This document shows positions 42,915-51,426 of a DNA stretch of 64,000 bases, piece by piece. Under the pieces are notes generated by a model. It was not told the origin of the DNA. It saw nothing but the letters and a program-made list of their open reading frames with translations, and did no database searches. Within the stretch, counting starts at the first letter, position 1. Each line of letters opens with the position of its first letter. The position numbers were made by a program, and so were the translations under genes. Source of the stretch: Caballeronia glathei (GTDB lineage: Bacteria > Pseudomonadota > Gammaproteobacteria > Burkholderiales > Burkholderiaceae); assembly GCF_000698595.1 (NCBI RefSeq), contig NZ_JFHC01000021.1, forward strand, positions 1 through 64,000, given 5' to 3'.

Positions 42915-43155
42915 GCGTTTCCCCTGGCCGTCTCCGCGTTCGTGCGCGGACTGAATGCAGCGTGACCCGAACACTATAGGCCGGGCAGCGCGCGCGATAT
43001 GTCTGATGGGTCACATGATTCGATCGCGTCGGCGATGCACGCAGGACGGCAAACCCGGGTTATGATTCTGTAAGCTTTTACCCGATCGGCTGCCGCAACC
43101 TCTTGCATGTCGTTGCGGCAGTGTCGTCTTCGCGGACTATCAGGAGGTGAAACGC

Positions 43156-43506
43156 ATGCACGTCAAACCGTTCCTCGTCGGCTTCGCGCTTGCGCTGGGC
43201 GCGCTCACGGCATCGGCGCATCACGGCTGGAGCTCGTACGACTCGAACAAGATCCTGAAGATCGAGGCGCCGCTTGCGGAAGTCCGCTACCGCAACCCGC
43301 ACGCCGAAGTGGCCATTCAGTATCAGGGCATCCGCTGGGAAGTCATCCTGGCGCCGATCAGCCGCATGGAGGCGCGCGGCGTGCCCGAACAGGCGCTCAC
43401 GGTCGGCAAGGTGGTGACGATCGAGGGCTATCCGCGGCAGGACGGCACCCACGAGATTCGCGCCGAGCGCATCACGGTGGACGGCAAGACCGCCGAGCTC
43501 CGCTAG
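43156..43506 (+). CDS. DUF6152-like exported protein
   Basis: A 116-residue secreted protein with a clear signal peptide (MHVKPFLVGFALALGALTASAHHGW follows the first residues; cleavage near ASA). The HHGWSSYD start of the mature protein and the OB-like beta-strands are characteristic of DUF6152. AGGAGGT lies 8 bases upstream of ATG 43156; an upstream GTG at 43147 overlaps that ribosome site. It is followed 41 bases later by a membrane protein of a family that often accompanies it, suggesting they work together in the envelope. Function unknown. Confidence 0.8.
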   Translation: MHVKPFLVGFALALGALTASAHHGWSSYDSNKILKIEAPLAEVRYRNPHAEVAIQYQGIRWEVILAPISRMEARGVPEQALTVGKVVTIEGYPRQDGTHEIRAERITVDGKTAELR

Positions 43507-43547
43507 CCATGCGCCAAGAGACGCGCACTCACGGCTAGAGAGACCCC

Positions 43548-44027
43548 ATGGACATCGGCGTACTGGCTGCCTCGCTCGAAGCGTCGCCGCTCGCCGCGTG
43601 GATGCGGGGGTCGGGATGGGCGTATCCGGCCGTCAATCTCGTCCACCTGCTCGGACTCACGCTGCTGATCGGTCCCATCGCGCTGCTCGATCTGAGGCTG
43701 CTCGGGCTCGGACGCCGGTTCGCGCTCGCCGACGTCTCCGCCGTGCTCACGCCTTGCGCGATAGCGGGTCTTGCCATGCTGATCGGCAGCGGATGTCTGC
43801 TCTTCAGCGCCGACGCCGTGCCGCTGCACAAGAACCCGCTTCTTCTCGTCAAGCTGAGCTGCATCACGCTGGCAACGGCGAACGCGCTCCTCTTCCGGCG
43901 CGTGTGGGCGGAGCGGCTCGCCGAGTGGGACCGGGCACCGCCGCTCGCCGGACGCATCCAGGCGGCGCTGTCGCTTGCATTGTGGCCCGTCGCGGGCACG
44001 CTGGGGCGCCTGCTCGCGTACAGCTGA
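43548..44027 (+). CDS. DUF6644-like integral membrane protein
   Basis: A 159-residue membrane protein with about four helices (27-50, 66-90, 100-118, 138-156). I believe it matches the DUF6644 group that is paired with DUF6152 proteins, but I cannot test that here. It probably forms one operon with the preceding exported protein. No catalytic motif is visible. It ends 24 bases from the convergent efflux pump gene. Confidence 0.7.
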   Translation: MDIGVLAASLEASPLAAWMRGSGWAYPAVNLVHLLGLTLLIGPIALLDLRLLGLGRRFALADVSAVLTPCAIAGLAMLIGSGCLLFSADAVPLHKNPLLLVKLSCITLATANALLFRRVWAERLAEWDRAPPLAGRIQAALSLALWPVAGTLGRLLAYS

Positions 44028-44051
44028 GCAGCCCCGCGCGGCCACGCGCGC

Positions 44052-47000
44052 TCAGACGGGCGCATCGGTCGCGTCGTCGCCGTGATGGGGCAGCTTCACC
44101 GACACCTCGTCGAGCTTGTCGCCGAGCAGCATCCGCACGCTTACGTAGAACACGGGTATCAGCAGCAGGCCGAGGAACGTGGCGAACAGCATGCCGCCGA
44201 TCACGCCGGTGCCGATCTCGTGACGCGACGACGCGCCCGCGCCCGTCGAGACCACGAGCGGGAACACGCCGAGGATGAACGCGAGCGACGTCATCAGGAT
44301 CGGGCGCAGCCGCAGCTTGCCCGCCGCCATGACCGCTTCGTGGAGCGTCATGCCGCGCGCCTGTCCTTCCACCGCGAACTCGACGATCAGGATCGCGTTC
44401 TTCGCGGCGAGGCCGATCACCGTCACGAGCCCGATCTTGAAGTAGATGTCGTTCGGCACGTCGAACCACAGGCACAGCGCGAGCATGCCGAGCAGGCCGA
44501 GCGGCACGACGAGCAGCACGGCGGCCGGGATCGACCAGCTTTCGTACAGCGCGGCGAGACACAGGAACACGACGACGATCGAGAGCACCATCAGCACGGT
44601 CGCCGAGCTGCCGGCGAGCAGTTCCTGATAGGACTGTCCGGTCCAGTCGGCGGCGAAACCCGGCGGCAGCTGCTGGTCGACGATGTTCTGCAATGACTGG
44701 ATCGCCTGGCCCGTGGAATAGCCGGGCGCCGAATTGCCGACGATCTCGACCGCGGAGTAGCCGTTGTAGCGCGGCAGCACGAGCGGGCCGACGTTCCATT
44801 GGGCTTTCACGACGCTCGACAGCGGAACCATGTCGTAGGGGCTGATCGCCGTGTTGCTCGCCGAAGGGTTGACCTGCGTCAGATATCCGCTCGCGTTCGC
44901 CGCGGGGGCCGCCGTGCCCGCCATCGTGCTCGTACCGCTCGCCGCGCCGTTTGTGCCGCTTGTGCCGTTTGTTCCGTTTGCGGCGCCTGCGGCATTCGTC
45001 ACGCCGGTTGGCGTGTACAGGTGCTGGAATGCGTCGACCCCCATCCTGAACGGCGCATCCGCCTCGAGGTAGACGCGCTTGACCCGCCCGGCGTAGGTGA
45101 ACTGGTCCACGAAGAAGGGCGCGAGTTCCATCTGGATCGTGGCATACACGTCGGAGAGCGACAGGCCCATCGACTGCGCCTGAACGCGGTCCACCATGAT
45201 GTGCATCTGCGGCGCGGTCGGCAGCGAGTTCGGCCGGATGCCGAAAAGCACGGGACTCTTCGCCGCGTTCGCAAGCAGGGTGTCTTCGGCCTCGCCCAGT
45301 TGCTGGCGCGACTGTCCGGCGCGCGCCTGAAGATACATGTCGACGCCGCCGAACTGGCTCAGGCCGCGGATGGTCGGCAGGTTCGTCGCGAAGATCTGCG
45401 CATCCGGAATGCCGTGCAGGATCTGGTTGACTTGCGGGATCAGCTGCATCGCGGTCTGCGAGCGCTTGTCCCAGTCGGTGAGCTTGATGAACGCCATGCC
45501 GACGTTCTCGCTCGTGCCGACGAAGCTGAAGCCCTCCGGCTGGAATATCCCCGCGATGTCCTTGCCGACCGGGCTGTTCGCGAGCCGCTCGCGCACCTCG
45601 GTCATCACGCGGTCGGTGCGCTGCAGCGTCGCGCCCGGCGGCAGGTTGACGAGCGCGAGGATGAAGCCCTGGTCCTCGTCGGGGACGAAGCCGGTCGGCA
45701 GCTTCGTGTAGAGGAAGCCGGTCAGCACGACCAGGAGCGCGAACACCATCATCCAGCGCGGCGCATGGCGAATGGCCCTGCCGACATGCCCCAGGTACGA
45801 GTCGGTCGTCTTTTCGAAGGCCCTGTCGAACGCGCGGTAGAACGCGTTCTTCTTCACCCCATGGCCGGGTTTCAGGATCGCCGCGCACAGCGAAGGCGTG
45901 AACGACATCGCGAGAAACGCGGAGAAGCCCATCGAGACCGCGATGGTCAGCGCGAACTGCGCATAGATGATGCCCGTCGCGCCCGGCTGCAGCGCGGAAG
46001 GCACGAACACCGCCGAGAGCACGACCGTGATCGCGATGATCGCGCCGGTGATCTGTCCCATCGCCTTGCGCGTCGCCTCGCGCGGACTGCTGTGCTCCTC
46101 GGTCATGATGCGCTCGACGTTCTCGATCACGACGATCGCGTCGTCCACCACGATCCCGATTGCAAGCACCATGCCGAAGAGCGTCAGCTGATTGAGCGTG
46201 TAGTGCAGCATCGAGAGCCCGATGAACGTGCCGAGCAGCGCGACGGGAATCACGAGCGTGGGGATGATCGTCGCACGCAGGTTCTGCAGGAACACGAGCA
46301 TCACGAAGAACACGAGCACGATCGCCTCGACGAGCGTCTTCACCACGTCCGAGATCGACGCGGTGATGAACGGCGTGGTGTCGTACGGCACGCTCCAGGT
46401 GACGCCCGCGGGCAGGTCGCGCGCGAGGCTCGTCATTTCGGCCTTGACCGCCTTCGCGACCGAGAGCGCGTTCGCGCCGGGCAAGAGGAAGATCGCGAGT
46501 CCGCCCGCCGGCTTGCCGTTGAAGACGGGCGATTCGCCGTATGTCTGCGCGCCGAACGTGATGCGCGCGACGTCGGAGAGCTTCACGACCGTGCCGTCGT
46601 TGTTGGCGACGAGGATGATGTCCTTGAACTGCTTGAGCGTGGAAAAGAGCGCGTCGCCGGAGACGGTCGCGGTAAACATCTGTCCTTTCACCGCCGGGTC
46701 CGCGCCGAGCGAGCCCGCGGCGAACTGCGCGTTCTGCGAGTTGACGGCGTTGAGCACCTGCGTCGTCGAGAGGCCGTATGCCTGAAGCTTGTCGGGATCG
46801 AGCCAGATCCGCATCGCGTATTCCGAGCCGAGCAGCGTCGTGTTGCCGACACCGCTCACGCGGCCGACCGCGGGCTGGATCTGCGAGGCGAGGATGTCGC
46901 TCAGGCGCCCGGCGTCGATCGAAGGATTGTTCGACTGGAGCGCGACGAACATCAGGATGTCGGGGCTCGCCTTCGCCACGACGACACCTTCTTGCGTGAC

Positions 47001-47363
47001 CTGCGCGGGCAAAAGCGGCTGCGCGAGCGTCACCTTGTTCTGCACCTGCACCTGCGCGATGTCCGGATTGGTCCCCGTCGCGAAGGTGAGGGTGATGGTC
47101 GTCTGACCATTGGCGCTCGAAGTCGAGCTGAAATACAGCAGGTTGTCGATGCCGGTCAGCTGCTGCTCGATCACCTGCGTGACGGTGGATTCCATCGTCT
47201 CCGCGCTCGCGCCGGGATACGTCGCCGTGACCGTCACTTGCGGCGGCGCGATGTCAGGATAGGAGTCGATGCCCATGCTGCGCATCGAGATGACGCCGAA
47301 CAGCGAGATCAGAATGGCGACGACCCAGGCGAACACCGGACGGTTGATGAAGAAACTGGGCAT
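44052..47363 (-). CDS. RND multidrug efflux pump, inner-membrane subunit (HAE1)
   Basis: AcrB/MexB-type proton-driven pump, 1,103 residues, about 50 longer than usual. The N-terminus MPSFFINRPVFAWVVAILISL, the helix-4 Asp pair in VLAIGIVVDDAIVVIENV, and the porter domains are standard. The extra length is a Gly/Ala/Thr/Asn-rich insert at about residues 787-825 in the periplasmic docking/porter region. It follows the adaptor gene by 10 bases in the order outer-membrane factor, adaptor, pump. Substrates cannot be predicted. Confidence 0.93.
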   Translation of the reverse strand: MPSFFINRPVFAWVVAILISLFGVISMRSMGIDSYPDIAPPQVTVTATYPGASAETMESTVTQVIEQQLTGIDNLLYFSSTSSANGQTTITLTFATGTNPDIAQVQVQNKVTLAQPLLPAQVTQEGVVVAKASPDILMFVALQSNNPSIDAGRLSDILASQIQPAVGRVSGVGNTTLLGSEYAMRIWLDPDKLQAYGLSTTQVLNAVNSQNAQFAAGSLGADPAVKGQMFTATVSGDALFSTLKQFKDIILVANNDGTVVKLSDVARITFGAQTYGESPVFNGKPAGGLAIFLLPGANALSVAKAVKAEMTSLARDLPAGVTWSVPYDTTPFITASISDVVKTLVEAIVLVFFVMLVFLQNLRATIIPTLVIPVALLGTFIGLSMLHYTLNQLTLFGMVLAIGIVVDDAIVVIENVERIMTEEHSSPREATRKAMGQITGAIIAITVVLSAVFVPSALQPGATGIIYAQFALTIAVSMGFSAFLAMSFTPSLCAAILKPGHGVKKNAFYRAFDRAFEKTTDSYLGHVGRAIRHAPRWMMVFALLVVLTGFLYTKLPTGFVPDEDQGFILALVNLPPGATLQRTDRVMTEVRERLANSPVGKDIAGIFQPEGFSFVGTSENVGMAFIKLTDWDKRSQTAMQLIPQVNQILHGIPDAQIFATNLPTIRGLSQFGGVDMYLQARAGQSRQQLGEAEDTLLANAAKSPVLFGIRPNSLPTAPQMHIMVDRVQAQSMGLSLSDVYATIQMELAPFFVDQFTYAGRVKRVYLEADAPFRMGVDAFQHLYTPTGVTNAAGAANGTNGTSGTNGAASGTSTMAGTAAPAANASGYLTQVNPSASNTAISPYDMVPLSSVVKAQWNVGPLVLPRYNGYSAVEIVGNSAPGYSTGQAIQSLQNIVDQQLPPGFAADWTGQSYQELLAGSSATVLMVLSIVVVFLCLAALYESWSIPAAVLLVVPLGLLGMLALCLWFDVPNDIYFKIGLVTVIGLAAKNAILIVEFAVEGQARGMTLHEAVMAAGKLRLRPILMTSLAFILGVFPLVVSTGAGASSRHEIGTGVIGGMLFATFLGLLLIPVFYVSVRMLLGDKLDEVSVKLPHHGDDATDAPV

Positions 47364-47373
47364 GGCGGGTCTC

Positions 47374-48600
47374 CTAGTGCGCGTTGCCGGAGGCCGCCGG
47401 AGCGGATGTGGGCGAGGCCGCCGAAGCCATGGAAGCTCCGGACGCCGCGGACGGCCGCCACGCGGCCGCCTGCACCGCCTCGCCCTCGTGCAGGGACTGC
47501 AGCCCCGACACGACCACCCGGTCGCCGTCCGCGAGGCCGCTCGTCACGATCCAGTCGGCGCCGTGGCTGTCGGTTGTGCTGATGTCCTTGCGCACGACCT
47601 TGCCGTCGCTGCCGACGGCAAACACGTATGCGCCCACGGTGTCGCGCAGCAGCGCCTGCTGGGGAACCAGGATCACGTCGTTCTGCGCGCCGAGGTCGAC
47701 CGTGAGCGTCACGTACATGCCGGGCAGCAGCACGTGCTGCGGATTCGCAACGAGGGCGCGCAGGTTGACGGCGCCCGTCGTCGCGTTCACGGCGACATCG
47801 GAGAAGTCGAGCGTGCCGGTGTGCTCGTACTGGCTGCCGTCGGGCAAGCCGATCTGCACGGTGGTCCGGTTCTGCTGCGCGAGCGCGACCGTGCCGGTTG
47901 CCTGCGCCCGGCGCAACGTGATGAGGTCGGCGGCGCTGATGGTGAAGTTCACGTAGGCCGGATCGATTTGCTCGACCGTGGTGAGCAGCGTGCCGCCCGC
48001 GCCCGTGTCGTTCGTGCTGCTGCCGACGACGGCGCCCGCCGTGACGAGCTGCTGCCCCGCGATCCCGCCGATGGGCGAGGTCACGCGCGTGTAGGCCAGG
48101 TTCACCCGCGCGCTTTCGACCGTCGCCTGATCTGCGCGTACCTTCGCGGCGGCGCTGCGTTCGGCGGCGTCGGAGTTGTCGACGGTCTGTTGCGACACCG
48201 ACCCGACCGGCAGCAGCTTGCGGTTGCGCTCCGCGGTGATGTGGTCGTTGACGTAGGTGGCGCGGTCCTCTTCAAGCAGGGCGAGGTCGTTGTCGAGCTG
48301 GGTCTTATAGAACGTCGGATCGATCTCGAACAGAAGCTGACCCGGCCGCACCTCGCTGCCTTCCGTGTAATCGCGCTTGAGTATCAGCCCGGAGACCCGC
48401 GCGGTGACGTTGGCACTGTAATAAGGCGAGAGCCTGCCGACGAGCTGCCGCGTGAGCGGCACGGTCTGCGTTCTGACCTTCACCACCGCGACCTGCGGCG
48501 GCGCGGGCGCGGCCGGATTGTGCTTGCCGCAGCCGGCGAGCGCAGTCAGGGCGCCCAGGCACAGACACAGCAGGGGGGCGCGCAGCGCATGTGACTTCAT
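47374..48600 (-). CDS. RND efflux periplasmic adaptor (membrane fusion protein)
   Basis: AcrA/MexA-type adaptor, 408 residues, bridging pump and outer-membrane channel. It has a lipoprotein signal (LCLCLGALTALAGC), a lipoyl half-motif (ARVSGLILKRDYTEGSEVRPGQLLFEID), a helical hairpin (about 100-170) and a beta-barrel. The tail is low-complexity (Ser/Ala/Pro). ATG 48600 gives the lipoprotein signal with GGAG 5 bases upstream; the longer in-frame start adds a non-signal extension. Confidence 0.93.
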   Translation of the reverse strand: MKSHALRAPLLCLCLGALTALAGCGKHNPAAPAPPQVAVVKVRTQTVPLTRQLVGRLSPYYSANVTARVSGLILKRDYTEGSEVRPGQLLFEIDPTFYKTQLDNDLALLEEDRATYVNDHITAERNRKLLPVGSVSQQTVDNSDAAERSAAAKVRADQATVESARVNLAYTRVTSPIGGIAGQQLVTAGAVVGSSTNDTGAGGTLLTTVEQIDPAYVNFTISAADLITLRRAQATGTVALAQQNRTTVQIGLPDGSQYEHTGTLDFSDVAVNATTGAVNLRALVANPQHVLLPGMYVTLTVDLGAQNDVILVPQQALLRDTVGAYVFAVGSDGKVVRKDISTTDSHGADWIVTSGLADGDRVVVSGLQSLHEGEAVQAAAWRPSAASGASMASAASPTSAPAASGNAH

Positions 48601-48732
48601 GGAGACTCCATTCTTTTGACCGCGATGAAGACGGATGCCGGACAGCCGGTGCGTCATGGCATACCCGCCGGCCGTGCAACTGCTACACCGCCGTGTCGCG
48701 GCACGGGCGGACGGCGCCGGACCGGGCGCACT

Positions 48733-50322
48733 TCAATGAGGCGGCGGGGAGGTTGCGGGGGTGTCCGGCGTACTCGCGGACGCCATGTGGCGCCCGCCTG
48801 CGGCTTGCGCTGCCGCGTCGTCGCTCTGCCAGCCGCCGCCGAGGTTCCTGATCAGCGCGACGCTGCCCTGCGTGAGGAGCGCCTGCGTGTCGTTCAGGTT
48901 CTGTTGCGCCTGAAGCAGCGTGAGCTGCTCGGTCAACAGGTCCTGTTCGCTTGCGGCGCCGGCCTGCAGTTGCGCGCGTTCGCTCTCGAACAGCTGCTGG
49001 TTGCGGTCGTATATGTCGGCGAACGCGTGCGTCTGCTGCCGCAGATGATTGACCGACGAAAGACTGTCCTCGACGCTCTGGAACGCGCTCAGCACCGTGT
49101 TGCGATAGAGCGCCACGTTCTCGTCGTAGGTCGCGCGGGTCTCGTGCACGACGGCTAAGCGCGCGCCGCCGTCGAAGATGGTCGCCGCGAGATCGGGGCC
49201 GAGTGTCCACAGGCGGTTCGGCAGTGAGAACAGATTCGCGAACGTGTTGTGCTGGAAGCCGCCTTCGGCGGAAAGCGTGAGGGTCGGGAAGAACGCCGCT
49301 TCGGCCGCACCGATCTGCTCGTTCGCCGATGCCGCCGTGCGCTCGGCGCTCACCACGTCGTAGCGCCGTTCGAGCAATTGCGACGGCAGCCCGAGCGGCA
49401 CGTTGGGCACGACGAACGCATACGCCGGTTCCACGGCGACCGAGAAGTCGCCGGGCGGCACGCCGACCAGCACTGCGATCGCATGTTCGTCCTGCTCGCG
49501 CGCGGCCTCGGTGCTCTGCAATGTCGCGATCACGAGTTCGAGCGTGTCCTGCGCGGCGAGCACGTTGTCGTTCGATGCCTCGCCCTGCGCGTAGGCGGCG
49601 CGCGTCATGTCGAGGATGCGGCTGTTGATGTCCTGCTGTTCCTTCAGCAAGCGGATGTCGATGTCCGCCTGGCGCAGTTCGAAGTAGTCGATGGCGACAC
49701 TCGACGCAATCGACAAGCGGGCGCCGGCGAGCTGCGCATCGGTTGCCTGCGCGCTTGTCTTTGCCGCCTCGATCTGCCTGCGGATCGCACCCCACAGATC
49801 GATCTCCCAGCTTGCCGATGCGCTCGCCAGGACGTTGTTGACCACGCCCGACGAGCCCGAGGTCAAGGAACTCCGGCCGGCTCCCGCAATGCTCGACGAT
49901 GTGCCTCCTGCGAACGCATTGCCGCGCGTGGCCGACACGCCTGCGGTCACGATCGGAAAGAGGTTTGCCCGGTTCGCTTCGACGATGGCGAGCGAGACGC
50001 GATAGGCCGCTTCAGCCGCGACGATCGACTGGTTTGCTTTCATCGAACGTTCGATGAGCTGCGAGAGTTCGTCGTCGTGATAGAGGGTCCACCAGTTGCT
50101 CGAAAGCGACCCTTGCGGGTTCGCTTGCGCGCGCTGCCAGTCCACACCTTGCTTGAAGCTTTCGGGAATCTGAACGGAAGGGCGGCGATAATCGGGACCG
50201 ATTGCGCAGGCGGCGATGGCGAGCGTTGCCGCGAAAGCGAGGCTTCGCGGCAACAGGTATTTGAACAGCAGCGACGGCAGAGTGCGACGAGTGCTGCGGG
50301 CAGAAAGCGAATCTATGTTCAC
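48733..50322 (-). CDS. RND efflux outer-membrane factor (NodT/OprM-like)
   Basis: TolC/OprM-type outer-membrane channel lipoprotein, 529 residues. The lipobox is TLAIAAC, followed by AIGPDYRRPSVQIPESF, typical of NodT-family factors. Two repeated OEP domains follow (ANLFPIVTAGVSATRG and AAFFPTLTLSAEGGF mark equivalent strands). It is the first gene of the efflux operon, which reverses the usual adaptor-pump-channel order. A tandem palindrome lies about 120-150 bases upstream. Confidence 0.93.
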   Translation of the reverse strand: MNIDSLSARSTRRTLPSLLFKYLLPRSLAFAATLAIAACAIGPDYRRPSVQIPESFKQGVDWQRAQANPQGSLSSNWWTLYHDDELSQLIERSMKANQSIVAAEAAYRVSLAIVEANRANLFPIVTAGVSATRGNAFAGGTSSSIAGAGRSSLTSGSSGVVNNVLASASASWEIDLWGAIRRQIEAAKTSAQATDAQLAGARLSIASSVAIDYFELRQADIDIRLLKEQQDINSRILDMTRAAYAQGEASNDNVLAAQDTLELVIATLQSTEAAREQDEHAIAVLVGVPPGDFSVAVEPAYAFVVPNVPLGLPSQLLERRYDVVSAERTAASANEQIGAAEAAFFPTLTLSAEGGFQHNTFANLFSLPNRLWTLGPDLAATIFDGGARLAVVHETRATYDENVALYRNTVLSAFQSVEDSLSSVNHLRQQTHAFADIYDRNQQLFESERAQLQAGAASEQDLLTEQLTLLQAQQNLNDTQALLTQGSVALIRNLGGGWQSDDAAAQAAGGRHMASASTPDTPATSPPPH

Positions 50323-50442
50323 GCATGCTTCCTGTAAAGGACGCGACCATCCGGTGAAATAAAACGAAGCGCCTGCATCGAGCGTTAGGCTTCCTGCTCA
50401 ACGGGCGCATGCAAGCTATCTGGCGATTCTATGCGCTGCGAC

Positions 50443-50471
50443 CGGTCTTTTGACCGACGGTTTTTTTACCG
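50443..50471. promoter_or_regulatory. tandem palindromic operator upstream of efflux operon
   Basis: Two 14-base palindromes of the form CGGT-N6-ACCG, at 50443-50456 (centre CTTTTG) and 50458-50471 (centre TTTTTT), lie with a 15-base period. The centre of the pair is about 135 bases upstream of the outer-membrane factor start. The arrangement suggests cooperative binding of a TetR- or MarR-type repressor, but no regulator gene is adjacent. Confidence 0.55.
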
Positions 50472-50958
50472 TCTGTTTCGAGGCGACGCACGGGACGCAC
50501 GATGAACACACGCGACGGGCGCTGAAGCCACGCGGGGCGGTGTGCGGCGGCATGCAGCCGTAAGAACCGATGATTGCGTCATGCGGACAAAAGGGCGCTT
50601 TCCCGTACCGATTGCAGAACGATACGAAACGTTCAGCCGCTCAACCTCTGGCTTGAATCGGTCGACGCCGCGGGGCGGGTGGCTTTCAATTGAAGGCATG
50701 CACATGGCAACACCTGTGCGCGCGGCTTATTCCGGCACGTTGCGCGAGGCTGCTCCGGCATTGCCCATGGTTATCGAAAGACAGGCTACAGCGGAAACGG
50801 TGCCCTCTTGTGGACGAGGTCCGCGAGATGGTAGTTTTCCTGAACGACTTTCAGGTCATGTCATGGCGTCTCAGCCATGCGATGCAACTGAGCGCGTCGC
50901 CAGGGCCTCGCATCCGGGGCAGTGAGCCGAATGAGCAGATCAATGACTCGTTCCGGCA

Positions 50959-51009
50959 TTCACGAACGTGCTGCGCACTCTTAAAGTCGGTTCTTACCGT
51001 CGCCGACGG
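50959..51009 (+). promoter_or_regulatory. DUF4148 promoter and 5' palindrome, copy 1
   Basis: TTCACG (50959), 17-base spacer, TAAAGT (50982), 9 bases, then the palindrome CCGTCGCCGACGG (50997-51009). The hexamers resemble sigma-70 -35 and -10 elements with ideal spacing, which would put the palindrome at the 5' end of the mRNA. An identical arrangement precedes the second DUF4148 gene. Confidence 0.7.
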
Positions 51010-51032
51010 CAATCCACTCGAAGGAGCGCATC

Positions 51033-51371
51033 ATGAAACGATTCCCCCAGGCCCTGATCTTCGCATCGGTTTTGTCGCTGCCGCTCGTGAGCCACGCGCA
51101 ATCGGACATGGCGCCGGTGACGCGCGCACAGGTTCGCGCCCAGTTGGTCGAAGCGCAGCGGACTGGCCAGTATCCGCAAAGCAAGAGCCACTATCCTGCC
51201 GCGCAGCCGAGCGCCGCAGCGGCCTATGTCGCGAACCGGGCGGCAGCAGCGGACCCTTCGTATGGATCGTCGCTGGCGGGCAGCAGCGACTCGGGCAACC
51301 GCGCGGTCTATCAGCACACGACCGACAGCATGCCGTCGTATGTCGGCGAGCCGGTCTATGGCCATCATTGA
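51033..51371 (+). CDS. DUF4148 exported protein, copy 1
   Basis: Secreted DUF4148 protein, 112 residues, with signal peptide MKRFPQALIFASVLSLPLVSHAQ. The family core is VTRAQVRAQLVEAQRTGQYPQSKSHYP, followed by a Ser/Ala/Gly-rich tail. These proteins are common in Burkholderiaceae and have no settled function. GGAG lies upstream at good spacing. It is one of three paralogs within 7 kb, here 55 bases from the end of the convergent porin gene. Confidence 0.85.
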   Translation: MKRFPQALIFASVLSLPLVSHAQSDMAPVTRAQVRAQLVEAQRTGQYPQSKSHYPAAQPSAAAAYVANRAAAADPSYGSSLAGSSDSGNRAVYQHTTDSMPSYVGEPVYGHH

Positions 51372-51426
51372 GCGCGGCCGCGTGAGGGCGGCCAGCACGC
51401 TGGGCGGCCATCACGGGGGCATGCCA

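Larger units (their letters stand above)
50323..51032. other. 710-base intergenic region
   Basis: Upstream region shared by the efflux operon (left) and the first DUF4148 gene (right). The left part holds the tandem CGGT-N6-ACCG palindrome, the right end the DUF4148 promoter. The middle, about 50500-50950, has lower coding bias and only short open frames without recognisable protein features; I see no gene in it. Confidence 0.6.

Noticed and set aside
50542-50925. 127-residue plus-strand frame in the efflux/DUF4148 spacer
   Set aside because: No ribosome site, signal, membrane helix or familiar motif; composition is mixed and unlike neighbouring genes. It may be decayed DNA but cannot be supported as a gene.
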